A stretch of 64,000 nt of DNA from Mytilus galloprovincialis (taxonomy: Eukaryota > Mollusca > Bivalvia > Mytilida > Mytilidae). The notes under the pieces are model-generated. The model searched no databases, was not told the DNA's origin, and saw only the letters and a list, made by a program, of their open reading frames with translations. The position numbers and the translations under genes were made by a program. Where the stretch lies: NCBI RefSeq assembly GCF_965363235.1, contig NC_134851.1, positions 37,600,321 to 37,664,320 of the forward strand. The letters are read 5' to 3'. Of this stretch, positions 24,485 through 35,760 are shown in pieces; the first letter of the stretch is position 1, and each line of letters begins with the position of its first letter.

Positions 24485-27106
24485 GATAAATTCAAACATA
24501 ATAATTATGGGTAACAACAAACCAAGAATACCAATGGCGAAAACATTGCAAGGATTAAAAGTTAAACTCTTAGAAGGAAACGACTATGTGGACGAACTGC
24601 GGAAAACATTTGTAAGTATGATGCACCTAACGTATACGTGTAGGAATGGATTTAACAATGAATCATTATTGCAAAATGTATCAAACATGTTAAATGATTT
24701 AGAATGTACATATCAAATCAAGGTGGCATAAGAAAAGCAATTAGCAAATTAATACATGTAACTGTTTCTGATTTTATCTTAAAAAACAAACCAACATGAT
24801 TGTGAATGAAAATAATCTGAAGTATATATATCAAATATGGCATGACTAAACAGATTCAAAATCTATTGTTTGACTATTATACCATGTTTTGATAAAAGAA
24901 TGGTAAAAAGGGTAAAAGAAAAAAATAATAAAAACATTTTCCCAGTAAATTCAGAACGGAAATTCGGTAATAAAATGGCAAAATCAAAAGCTTAAGCGCA
25001 TCAAACGAATGAATAACAACTGTCAGATCCCTGAAACGACAAATGTATATTTCTGATTGCAAACATTTTCAACATGTAATGGTTTTCATTTTAAGGGAAG
25101 AGAGAAGATACAAAGTGATCGAATAATCTCTCACATTCAAAACAATGTCAGGAGTGAGGTCAAGATCAAGCTATTGACAAGAGAGACTGCCAGCCACCTA
25201 ATTCACAGAGTAAGTTTATTTTTATAAGCAGAAAAGTTTTAAATTGTTTTTTTTTATTGGTGTTCTTTTTAATGGTTATATAGATGAACAATTTTTATAA
25301 CAAAACAGTTTAATATAAATATGTACTTGAACAGCATGAATTGCGTTGTTCATATTACAATACCATCATTTTTAAATAATTGTTGACGATTGTGATATAT
25401 GCAGTTTTGTCAACTATGTGTTGAACTTTGACTTGAATTTATATTAATTTGTTATTATATTTTTTCAAGTTAACACAATTGTTCAAATAAACATACTAAT
25501 TATTGTTCAAATGCAGAATTTCGAGTTAACTATTGGCTATGAATTGTTTAAACCGGAATTAATTGCATTTGAACATAAACATTACAAACGTACTGGTGAT
25601 ATATTTTGAATGAACGATGCGTACTTAATATATAACATGTATAAATAACTCGTTACAAGTATTAATGAGAAATAACATGTCACATGCAGCTTGTTGTATA
25701 GAAATACTGATGTCAATTACTAAACAAACATCAACGAAAAGAGAACCAAGTCAACAGAATACTTCATAAGAAAAAAATGACTACGTATAACGAATTTAAC
25801 ACTTAAAAGGTAATCCGATTCGGAAGGGTAAGCAGATTCCGATTTATTTCTTGTCCCCATCACTGTATTAATGATCTGTAAAAAAATGGCGATAAGTCAC
25901 AATCGTTGATATAAAAAAAGGTGTGAAAGAGGACACGACAACTTGAACATATACGGTGTTATTAATGCATTCCATAATGGTAAAACCACCAAAAAAAGTC
26001 TATCGAGGATTTCCTCGTAGAGAAAACAATCAATGTGTAAAGTGAAATCGGAAATGCATCATTATTAATAGATTTCGATAACAAATGCACTTTTATCTAC
26101 TAGACACGGTTAAATTGAATTCTCGTAGGTGCTATAAAAACATATTCAAGCGATTTTATCTATTGTGAAATAAGTATTAAACATCAATCAATCAATTGTA
26201 AAATGAAATCATTAGCACACAATGAATATTTCATATTTTTAAACAATTGATTTTAATTTGATGACCTTGTCGGAAGATTCGCTAAAAAGTTTTTAATTCA
26301 ATAGTTTCTGAACTGAATTAAGTAGACATCACCTATTGCATGTCTTTTTGTTGGGATAATATTTTCTTAGTGTAATAGTAAAATCACAAAAATACTGTTC
26401 TCCGAGGAAAATTCAAAACAGAAAAACCATTATCAAATTGCAAAATCAAAAACTCAAAAACATCAAACGTATGGGTAACAACTGTTACATCCTGACTTGG
26501 TACAAATATTTACCTATGAAGAAAATGGTGGTACTCGAATGTTCAGTGAAGTCTTGACTATTGAAATATTTGTGACATCCTCAAAATTCGTATGGAAATT
26601 GAGAGACAGAAGTAAATTGTGTAGTCAAAATAATCGACAAAACAATTATTGTAAATCGGAAATATATTAATATGTATTTGTCTTTCTTTTAGCCTGGACA
26701 TCTGTACAAGAAATCGAAGAAACATATTTCAAAAGTACAAAAATACCTCTCACACGTTCATAAAAATGAAACTTGGTTTTTGGACGAACACACAGATTTT
26801 AATGACCTACAGATAAAGGTGGAATCGATACTGCAAGAACTTGATAGTGCTATTCTAGAACTAAGACATTCTGATGACGATACGGATGACGACAATAATG
26901 AGTTGACCTCAGATGAAGAAACTTCCGGCAGCCATGGAGGAAGTGCAGGGGCATATATTAACGATAGTGAATTGATTCGCCCTCGTAGTCATAACCATGA
27001 CCGATTTCAAAATGTGAAACAAGATTTCAAACTTATTTGTAAAGTTTCTTTGATATTAGAAATAGAAAGTGATAATTACAAAATCTTAAGTCAGGTTTGT
27101 GTCTGA
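24485..27106 (+). CDS. Gene B: orphan Met-Gly family protein, 210 aa, three coding exons
   Basis: I do not recognise the family. Coding exons are 24507-24611, 25096-25209 and 26693-27106, all phase 0 with GT-AG borders. Exon 1 gives MGNNKPRIPMAKTLQGLKVK and on to residue 35; exon 2 (36-73) is basic and probably helical; exon 3 (74-210) opens PGHLYKKSKKHISKVQKYL, then has an Asp/Glu/Ser-rich stretch (about 133-150), a Gly/Ser linker and a hydrophobic motif LICKVSLILE (187-196). No signal peptide or clear membrane span. An acceptor 22 bases before the ATG implies an upstream non-coding exon. Strict N-myristoylation rules fail here because residue 6 is proline. Paralogues are A, C, D and E. Introns hold R4-type repeat. 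Function unknown; probably cytosolic. Confidence 0.75.
24507..24611 (+). CDS. Gene B coding exon 1
   Basis: 35 codons starting at the ATG; donor GTAAGT at 24612. The 5' end of the exon is at 24485 after a polypyrimidine tract ending ACAG. Confidence 0.8.
25096..25209 (+). CDS. Gene B coding exon 2
   Basis: 38 codons, GREKIQSDRIISHIQ onward, ending ASHLIHR. Acceptor TTTTAAG, donor GTAAGT at 25210. No stop in the used frame, and it aligns loosely with exon 2 of C and D. Confidence 0.7.
25795..25865 (+). repeat. Short R1-like fragment in gene B intron 2
   Basis: GGTAATCCGATTCGGAAGGGTAAGC followed by AGATTCC resembles the GCTCCGGAAGGGTAAGC core of R1. The match is short and diverged. Confidence 0.35.
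26385..26520 (+). repeat. R4 fragment in gene B intron 2
   Basis: AAATCACAAAAATACTG, GAGGAAAATTC and CTGACTTGGTACAAATA occur in the R4 order. Confidence 0.6.
26693..27106 (+). CDS. Gene B terminal coding exon
   Basis: 137 codons and a TGA. The acceptor is strong (TCTTTCTTTTAG). The first 29 codons, before 26780, are fixed by the splice site and by the decayed copy at 51747. Confidence 0.8.
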   Translation, partial: PGHLYKKSKKHISKVQKYLSHVHKNETWFLDEHTDFNDLQIKVESILQELDSAILELRHSDDDTDDDNNELTSDEETSGSHGGSAGAYINDSELIRPRSHNHDRFQNVKQDFKLICKVSLILEIESDNYKILSQVCV

Positions 27107-27109
27107 TAA

Positions 27110-28330
27110 GAATGTGATTATTTGATTAGACCAAATTGAGATATAAGCAGATATCTGTGATATAGCACACGAAAGTTTTCTTTTGAAATGTGTTGTTCAA
27201 GTTTGTTTGTATTTAACATGTATAACTTTTGTTGAAATTTCGTCACACAACGTTAACGGTGGACAATTAGTATAGTATTGTTGTTGTTTGTTAATTTTAT
27301 TTTTGTCTTTTTAATGTTGTATTGTTTTCACTTTGGTTTGACTTTTGACACTCGGTGTCATGTGCGTCTGTTACTTTTGATATTTCGGATATTCGTGTAA
27401 TGCGTACTGTAATCATATCGTTATACCACAAGTTGTCATAATATTTGTAAATTATATAAGAAATCTATTATCTTGTTAACCTTTTATCTATTGAGTGTAC
27501 TTTTATAACAGAGCAATTTTAGATTAAAAACACAGAACTCAACTTTCCTTGTTTTTTCTCTCTCTCCAAGTTAATGATCCAAAAAAAAAACTCTTTATCA
27601 AGTTATCATCTGTTTAAGTAATCATGCAGAACAAAACGTAAAATAGATTTTCATAACCATCATGGATGCTTAGCAATTTATACCTTCGATTAAAAAAAGA
27701 CAAAAAAACAACAGATAGATTGGCAAGGTTACTGAACTGGATAAAATTCAATCAAAAGCTTCTTATCATTTAGACTGTGTTGTGCCCTGCGGTATGTGTG
27801 CCGAGGATAACTATTTGAATGGCTTAATCTAAAAAAAATAATAAGTTTAAATTAAAAGCCAGAATCTTGATTCTAATACGTTTATAATCAATTAGGTTGA
27901 CTGATATGCACTTCGAATTCAAAAATGATACTTTAAAGGCAGGATTCAAGTTAACAATCAAATCAGAAATATTAAATCAATTTTAACCTTTTACTATGTA
28001 CGAGAATTTTTTCTTGAATCAGTAAATGTTAGTCTTTTAAGTTTCTTGAATTATATATTTTATAAATATCTGACGTTTGCATACAATTATTGAACTTCAA
28101 TTTTCACAACAATTCATGGACATACCGAATTATATATAACACAAAATCTATACATGTTTAGGTATAGAAAATAGTATTAGTAATTGCTGGTTTCCGTGGT
28201 ACTTGAAGCTTAATAAGGATATTTTCAATATCGTTAAGGTTTCTCATACACTGATTTTAGTATCAAAAGTGTAATGCATAACTAAATGTATGTACTAAGT
28301 ATCATATGAAATCAATTATTTACAAAAACA
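27110..28330. other. 3' flank of gene B
   Basis: The first 370 bases match the 3' flank of pseudogene A. From about 27480 to 28290 the sequence matches, in order and loosely, 52140-52760 downstream of the decayed exon E, showing that E derives from a larger duplicated block. No gene seen. Confidence 0.5.
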
Positions 28331-28475
28331 AACCGAACATCTAGGTAAATTCGACAATGGGAAGTCCATCAAAAGTGACGTAAACAGACTAAACAAATAC
28401 TGTCATATCACTGACTTGGTACAGGTATAAAAAATATATGGTTAGTTTGATAAACCAGGCTTTATAGGTAGCTAA
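28330..28475 (+). repeat. R4 fragment
   Basis: Ends with ATCACTGACTTGGTACAGG and continues with a GATAAACCAGGCTTTATAG string as in other R4 copies. Confidence 0.5.
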
Positions 28476-28741
28476 AGTGACTAAAAATGGATCAAAATAT
28501 TTTGGTATAAAATGTGTTTATTTTTACTTCAAACTTATTTTTTGCTATCTTCAGTAATTGTAATAAATATTTTCGAGTTTTTTCCATAATCTAATTGATT
28601 CTTCGATTGTGTCATTGCCCAATAATTTGTAACTACTGATGAAGTCTTAGACCCCAACAATTAACATACGGTATTGGTATTGCTAATTGTACAAACCATA
28701 CGGGGATAGTGGTTATTAATATCTTTGGGAATGGTTTTTAA

Positions 28742-29454
28742 GGTAGCACAATACAAAATTTTTTTACTTCCAATCACTAACCTTTAAAATGCTGTAACTT
28801 TCCTATTGATGCATAAAAAATAATAAAAGAGGTAAATATAGATAGATACACGATTAATCTTTTGAATGAATGCAATACTTTTATTATGCAATTATTATGT
28901 AATCAATTATTATGCAATTAGTGGCAAAATATTGGTCAGTTCACTTGAATGAATTTAGCTCCATCATCTCTTTAACTATACAGAAAATTTTAACGAAATC
29001 TTAATCAACACATAGTGGGCTTCAAAAGAGTGTCTCAAATTGTCCCTATGGTATTCGATTCTCTCAAAAATCTCTAATTAGTATTAACATCCTAACCACA
29101 TGAAAGAAGATAGTGTTTAATTAGGTGTAAAATTTGTTCTATACATTCTATCTGAAATCTGAGACACCCTTTTGTAGATAATGGCCATAGGAACAACATA
29201 TAATAAAATCAACCCTCTAGGAATACCTATGCAGAAGCTAATTTCAATTGAAAGAGGAAACTTGGTGAAAAATATTTTAAACACAGTTAACATAATTAAT
29301 GTTTACATAATTGTTACATAATACTAACATTGAATTAATTTGAAAGAGTAATCTGTTAGCTATCCATAACTACTACTGTTATAAATTTTCAAGCATTATT
29401 TAGAAAGTTACAGCATTTTAAAACTGAGTTATAAAATCTTTGTATTGTGCTACC
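28742..29454. mobile_element. TTAA-flanked inverted-repeat element, second copy
   Basis: Begins GGTAGCACAATACAAAATT, ends AATCTTTGTATTGTGCTACC, with TTAA at 28738-28741 and 29455-29458. Arms pair as AATGCTGTAACTTTC and GAAAGTTACAGCATT. Related to 19169-19883 by its ends, but the interior is more diverged. Its 3' half is repeated at 30636-30957 by the tandem duplication. Confidence 0.75.
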
Positions 29455-30635
29455 TTAAGTGAAGTCATTGCATTCTTTATTATTCTACAAAGTATCATGA
29501 CCGACAGATTGTCAGTAGTGGAATACTAAGAAATAACACATGTAACACTAGAGTTAACATTATAATAAATATTTTAAAGATATTAATCATCTATCATTTT
29601 AAATTTTATGAGGTCCTTGCGAAGTCGTCAACACTTCGTTACCTCTAGTGATAAGGAAACAAAATATAATAAAAAAAATCATTGTTTTGTTGACCTATTA
29701 AGTATCCTGATTGCTGTCAATTTGAAAAGGTTTTATAATATTTATTGCGGTTACCAGCATAACTAACACCCTGACATTAATGATTTATCACACTAAATAT
29801 CAACATCATAAAGCTTAGAATGACTTTCAAGAAATCTAACTACTTCAAAAAAACGTTTGAATAGTATCTGATCGGTCTTTCACATATAATCTGAATGTCA
29901 AATTTATCGATTCATACATGTATCTCTTTTAAAATTTCGAATCACTAAAGCCGATTTTTGAGCAGAAATAACATCGAATAAAAAGGTCCTATTCTCATAT
30001 TCAATTTATGAATAGTACTGTAACATTTTTATTGTTTTTTTTTTCTTTCAGCAGGGAAATTACACTTGAACATATTCAAAATTTGATAAAAGTTCTATGT
30101 ATTGTCAATTCCGATTTTAAAGGTAATTAATTATAAAGTTTGATACAGGTTTACAAACACAAAACAAATGCAAGTCAAATGTATGAGTCTTTCAAAAATT
30201 CATAGGTAAATAACACGGTAATTTAATGGTTAAAATAAGTACAATGTTCTATCATAACACAACATGCACAACTAAACAACAACAAAAAAGACATCTAATT
30301 TCAGTAAACATTTATGCACATCTTGTACAGTTTAATGAAAAAAATCAATCTGAAGAAAACCAATCGTCTTGCATAAAGCAAACAGTTATTTATAACACGT
30401 TTAATACACTCAAACTAATACGAGTAACTTGCGCAATTTTAGAGTATTGTTTACATTGCAGTGTGTTGATGGTGGGATTATATATTCTCAACAAAATGCA
30501 ATATGTCTATTCCCTGTTAAATATCTGGAAAACATAATAGCCAAAGCTTTTTTTCAAGTGATTTACTCGCGTGCACTTCATGTAAACAGCGCGTTAACTC
30601 TGCGTTAACTCCGAAATTTAAGTAGACATAAAAAG
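29133..30635 (+). repeat. Tandem duplication unit 1 (1503 bp)
   Basis: Every stretch I compared between 29133-30636 and 30636-32139 is identical at an offset of 1503 bases. The junction shares a single base. The unit contains the 3' half of the TTAA element, a block homologous to 8030-8700, and the first part of the GTAAACG cluster. A 103-codon open frame at 30226-30537 occurs in both units but lacks other support. Confidence 0.9.
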
Positions 30636-32138
30636 TTTGTTCTATACATTCTATCTGAAATCTGAGACACCCTTTTGTAGATAATGGCCATAGGAACAAC
30701 ATATAATAAAATCAACCCTCTAGGAATACCTATGCAGAAGCTAATTTCAATTGAAAGAGGAAACTTGGTGAAAAATATTTTAAACACAGTTAACATAATT
30801 AATGTTTACATAATTGTTACATAATACTAACATTGAATTAATTTGAAAGAGTAATCTGTTAGCTATCCATAACTACTACTGTTATAAATTTTCAAGCATT
30901 ATTTAGAAAGTTACAGCATTTTAAAACTGAGTTATAAAATCTTTGTATTGTGCTACCTTAAGTGAAGTCATTGCATTCTTTATTATTCTACAAAGTATCA
31001 TGACCGACAGATTGTCAGTAGTGGAATACTAAGAAATAACACATGTAACACTAGAGTTAACATTATAATAAATATTTTAAAGATATTAATCATCTATCAT
31101 TTTAAATTTTATGAGGTCCTTGCGAAGTCGTCAACACTTCGTTACCTCTAGTGATAAGGAAACAAAATATAATAAAAAAAATCATTGTTTTGTTGACCTA
31201 TTAAGTATCCTGATTGCTGTCAATTTGAAAAGGTTTTATAATATTTATTGCGGTTACCAGCATAACTAACACCCTGACATTAATGATTTATCACACTAAA
31301 TATCAACATCATAAAGCTTAGAATGACTTTCAAGAAATCTAACTACTTCAAAAAAACGTTTGAATAGTATCTGATCGGTCTTTCACATATAATCTGAATG
31401 TCAAATTTATCGATTCATACATGTATCTCTTTTAAAATTTCGAATCACTAAAGCCGATTTTTGAGCAGAAATAACATCGAATAAAAAGGTCCTATTCTCA
31501 TATTCAATTTATGAATAGTACTGTAACATTTTTATTGTTTTTTTTTTCTTTCAGCAGGGAAATTACACTTGAACATATTCAAAATTTGATAAAAGTTCTA
31601 TGTATTGTCAATTCCGATTTTAAAGGTAATTAATTATAAAGTTTGATACAGGTTTACAAACACAAAACAAATGCAAGTCAAATGTATGAGTCTTTCAAAA
31701 ATTCATAGGTAAATAACACGGTAATTTAATGGTTAAAATAAGTACAATGTTCTATCATAACACAACATGCACAACTAAACAACAACAAAAAAGACATCTA
31801 ATTTCAGTAAACATTTATGCACATCTTGTACAGTTTAATGAAAAAAATCAATCTGAAGAAAACCAATCGTCTTGCATAAAGCAAACAGTTATTTATAACA
31901 CGTTTAATACACTCAAACTAATACGAGTAACTTGCGCAATTTTAGAGTATTGTTTACATTGCAGTGTGTTGATGGTGGGATTATATATTCTCAACAAAAT
32001 GCAATATGTCTATTCCCTGTTAAATATCTGGAAAACATAATAGCCAAAGCTTTTTTTCAAGTGATTTACTCGCGTGCACTTCATGTAAACAGCGCGTTAA
32101 CTCTGCGTTAACTCCGAAATTTAAGTAGACATAAAAAG
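30636..32138 (+). repeat. Tandem duplication unit 2 (1503 bp)
   Basis: Second, visually identical unit. It continues at 32139 into the full GTAAACG cluster, so unit 2 has the original right flank and unit 1 the original left flank. Confidence 0.9.
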
Positions 32139-32335
32139 TAAACTCGCGTTTACTTTCGCGTTTACCTCCGCGTTAACGCGAAAACGGCGCGTCTTCTAAT
32201 TTTGCAAAGAGTAAACGGGCGCTTACTTTCGCGTTTACTTTGCGTTAACGCGAAAGAAGGCGTGTCTTCTATTTTTGTGAAAAGTAAACGCACCTTTACT
32301 GTTTTAGTAAACGCACGTTAACGCAGATTGTCATC
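32063..32335. repeat. Cluster of GTAAACGC / GCGTTTAC boxes
   Basis: In about 270 bases the words GTAAAC and GTTTAC, mostly joined to CGC or CGCG, occur around a dozen times in both orientations, together with GCGTTAACGCG palindromes. This is CpG-rich compared with the surrounding AT-rich DNA. A truncated part is at 30560-30635 and a second cluster is at 37300-37600. Origin unknown. Confidence 0.75.
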
Positions 32336-32599
32336 GTATCCTGGATACTCTGAACTTACATATAACATGATAAGGTACATCAATATAACCATCTGTCCTT
32401 TGTCGATCGACATATGTACGATTGCAGTTACATGTTATGATATTACATCTCTTTAATTAATTGAAATTAATCATTGCATATAATAATAAAATGGATATTA
32501 GTCTTTGAACTGTAAAACCTAAGATACTTTCAGTTTATATTTGTGAAAGGAAAGTTGCATGGTATAAACTACTCCGGCCGTCAGCAGTCTGTAGTCGTA

Positions 32600-32720
32600 A
32601 ATACTAAATAACAAGATGTGGTATGATTGCCAATAAGACAACTATCAACCAGAGACCAAATGACTTAAAAATTTACCGTACGGATTTCAACAGAAACTGA
32701 GAGCTTTAACATCGATAGTA
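32600..32720 (+). repeat. Diverged R2 fragment
   Basis: GATGTGGTATGATTGCCAAT followed by AAGACAACTATC matches the R2 start with changes; the sequence then leaves the consensus. Confidence 0.5.
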
Positions 32721-32875
32721 AAATCCAACCGGAAATGATTTCACTTTAGATGTTACTTGTCTTCTGGTTTGATAACAGTGTTTTGTTTATCATCTCATAG
32801 ACATAGTTTTGTCATATGATCGTACCGTCATCAACGTATTGTCATAATTTACGCCGAATTTAGAATTAAATTATA

Positions 32876-33009
32876 AGAAATGGCTGTAATATTTTTTTCT
32901 GTCTAATCGAAATAGCTTTCAAAAATGTGGTGCACACTTAAAAATAACCCGCGTACCTCATCTTTGATTTTATTTTTTTATAGACAGAAAAAATATTACA
33001 GTCATTTCT
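32876..33009. mobile_element. Small MITE-like element with 28-bp inverted ends
   Basis: AGAAATGGCTGTAATATTTT at the left is the near-perfect reverse complement of AAAATATTACAGTCATTTCT at the right, extended inward by TTTCTGTCT and AGACAGAAA. Length is 134 bases. Confidence 0.7.
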
Positions 33010-33790
33010 CAAAAACAAAAATCTATACAAAAATACTTTATTAAGATCGAAATTTCTATAACCGTAAAATGAATGAAACATGCTGTTAGAATGAATTTTA
33101 ACTGGATATATTCATGAAACATTTGCCACTGGACATTAAACAAACAAATAGCTACCCGGCATGTACAAATAGACATGACCATGTACTGTTAAGATCTATA
33201 CTTCCAAAGGAAGAAACTGATTTCATTTCCCCTCTGAAACCTTACTAAGTCTGAAATATTTTTCTATAACGTACAGCTGTATATATGTAATGTTTTCAAC
33301 ATCCTACAGTTGTCCCTACAATCTTTTTTCCCCCGAAAAGGCCATTTTTGAGAAAATTTCCAAATACAAAAATCTTTATCGATCCGTGTCTTATATACGA
33401 TTTCGCTTAATGCTCAGTTACCGTACTACAAGCGCAATTCATATTTTAATGGACCAACCAACGTTTTCGGTGATGTCGATGGATTTTTCGTAGTTCATAC
33501 GGTTATTGAGTTATAAGGGTAAAAAACTACTGAAAATCACACTTTGCCACGCTTTTCTTAGGTTATAAGATTTCAATATTTAAACCGAGATGAATTTGGG
33601 TTTTTGGGGGGGCATTATGTCCTTCATCAACTCGTTTACTCGAACAGTACCCGGCCATGTTCACTCTGTTTTTGTTAGATTATTTCGTTTTTTTCACCGT
33701 CTGATGAGTTCAACCTTTTTCAACTGTTTTTCATAGTTCGTTTATATGTTGTATTGTTACAGCACTGTCTCATTTTAAGGGGAGGTGTGC
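33010..33790. other. Intergenic DNA, no gene recognised
   Basis: Contains unremarkable AT-rich sequence with a C-run and a G-run near 33340 and 33605. The 67-codon frame at 33290-33493 has no supporting features. Confidence 0.4.
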
Positions 33791-34025
33791 TCCCACCAGC
33801 ATGGTTAACCCCGTATTCTGTATGTATCTACCTGTCCTAAGTCAGGAGCCTGTAATCCGATGGTTGTCGTTTGTTGATGTGTTACACATGTGTATTTCGT
33901 TCATTTTCTGTACATATATTATGCCGTTAGTTTTACATTTGTCAACTAAGGGGTTTTTATGGTCTTTGTTCATTGTTGAAGGGCGTACGGTGAACTATAG
34001 TTGTTTTAAATTTTTATGTCATTAA
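33790..34025 (-). repeat. R2 repeat copy
   Basis: Reversed R2: GTCCTAAGTCAGGAGCCTGT, GGTTGTCGTTTGTTGATGTG, and GGCGTACGGTGAACTATAG toward its left part. Confidence 0.65.
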
Positions 34026-34572
34026 GTCTTCATGTTAGTTACTAGTATTCGACAAGAAACTTCACAAAATATATTTAGTTTGACAAAATGTTAACTTCTC
34101 CGTGTCTCAATCATTATATATTTTGTTTAAATAAATGTATCCCACTTTTTCCGTCAAATATATGTACCAAACAACCTTAATATTTTGTTTTACTTTTCTT
34201 AGTCATTCGATGGACAATGCATTGTTTGATTGTTCGGGTTGTATAATTTTCCAAAAATGTCAAGAGTGGTAACGTTATATCAAATGCCTCGTGAAGAGAG
34301 AGTTCCACGCTCTCTGCAGATTTCGAACCGTTGGAACAAATCTTTGAGGGACTGTCAGTGGCCTATCGTCTGAGCGTGTTGCAATGCAAATAACTGTCTT
34401 TATTCAATTTACTTTTATTGTCCAGTTGCAGTCCAAGTTTCTTTGACCTATTTTCATCCCGGATGATTTCTATTACAGGACCTACCTATTGCATTTATTG
34501 TTAAATTTCCTCGTCCTATATATGCATGATATGTTTGCCACTGGACATTAGGCAAAATTATAATATTGTAAT

Positions 34573-34716
34573 TGGGGTGTCGGACTATTCGGGTGTCGGA
34601 CCAATGGGGTGTCGGACTATTGGGGTGTCGGACCAATGTGGTGTCGGACAAGTGGGGTGTCGGACCACAGTGGTGTCGGACCAATGGGGTGTCGGACTTA
34701 TATGGTGTCGAAATAA
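34573..34716. repeat. 16-bp minisatellite, nine units
   Basis: Unit consensus TGGGGTGTCGGACYAW, alternating ACTAT and ACCAA endings, with more changes in the last unit. It lies inside an open frame on each strand (34454-34855 minus, 34526-34741 plus). Because 16 is not a multiple of three, successive units read in different frames, so those frames are not coding evidence. Confidence 0.9.
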
Positions 34717-35179
34717 CGGGGCTGTTTCTCTGAGGTCTTGATGTCATCATCTTGAAAGTTAGCAATGCACAGGTATATTCTCGAGTGGTATGATAACCTT
34801 GTAGATGACAACTTTCGTCTGTATATTCTGTTGACACACACAACTGAACATTCACCTAAAATCTTCATCCATATGCAAAATACTGCCAATATGCAATATA
34901 CAAGTACTAGTTTCCATGTCATTTGAATGAATTTTAAAGCTCAATAACCCAATAAAGAAATACCCGACAAACGTAAGAAAAATATATATACACCTACCGG
35001 TATTCATATAACATATAGAAAAGTAAAATCATTAAGAATGCAATTTTATTATCAAAACTTAAATTGCGAAAGCTATTTTAAATCATATAACCATTAGAAT
35101 GTAATCATTGAGAGTACAATAATATTATAATAACAAATAATCATTTATGATATATAGCTCCTGTATGTTTTTTTATATA

Positions 35180-35275
35180 CTTATATAAAAAAAAGGAGAA
35201 CACTTTGATCAGAAACTTCAGCGGTATTTATATATAAAAAAAGGAGAACACTTTGATCAGAAACTTCAGCGGTAT
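35180..35275. repeat. Direct tandem repeat, 48 bp x 2
   Basis: AGGAGAACACTTTGATCAGA followed by AACTTCAGCGGTAT occurs twice with a 48-base period and almost no change. Confidence 0.9.
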
Positions 35276-35689
35276 AGCTAAACCAAAATTAAAATAGTCT
35301 ACATTTGTTCTATTCTCAAATAGATGTAGGAGATGTGGAAGAGTGCTTATATAACATTTGATTTGGCAATGAAGGAAAAGGTGTTCCTCATCATCTAAAA
35401 TTTACAAACTAAACACACTCTGAGTTCTTTTTGAATTTTTTTCCTTTACCTATTCCAATTTCCCAGTTTTGTTCACTCACACAGAATTTGTAAAGTACTT
35501 GAAATTTCTTTATTGAGCATTGTTTAGACGCCGATTTTGATCCAGAGGTACGGAATTGAATACTCATGCAAAACAAAACCTTTCAGTCTAGAGAAGTTTA
35601 TACAGGTGTACAAAAGAGCAACACAATAAAAGACATTTTAACAGATTTGCTATCGTATTTTCACATAATATATACATATTTTATAAATT

Positions 35690-35760
35690 GTTACTTGGAT
35701 GGAGAGTTGTCTCATTGGCAAACATACCACATCTTCCTATATCTATATCTATATATTAAA
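35690..35760 (-). repeat. R2 fragment
   Basis: TTACTTGGATGGAGAGTTGT then CTCATTGGCAAACATACCAC is the reversed R2 start, followed by a short ATCTAT repeat. Confidence 0.7.

Larger units (their letters stand above)
21000..30600 (+). repeat. Segmental duplication, copy S3 (carries gene B)
   Basis: Collinear with S1 in segments: 21000-22600 with 2850-4800, 22560-25069 with 4800-7562 (minus the hAT-like element), 27088-27475 with 7563-8020, and 29930-30600 with 8030-8700. Between these, S3 has the full gene B exons 2-3 and about 2.4 kb at 27480-29900 that S1 lacks. Confidence 0.8.

Noticed and set aside
30226..32040. Identical 103-codon frames at 30226-30537 and 31729-32040, partly open also at 8355-8585
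   Set aside because: Identity comes from the tandem duplication. The S1 copy has a one-base length change and many substitutions without sign of frame protection.
34454..34855. 133-codon minus-strand open frame
   Set aside because: It is a read-through of the 16-bp minisatellite. The period is not a multiple of three and the same stretch is open on the plus strand too.
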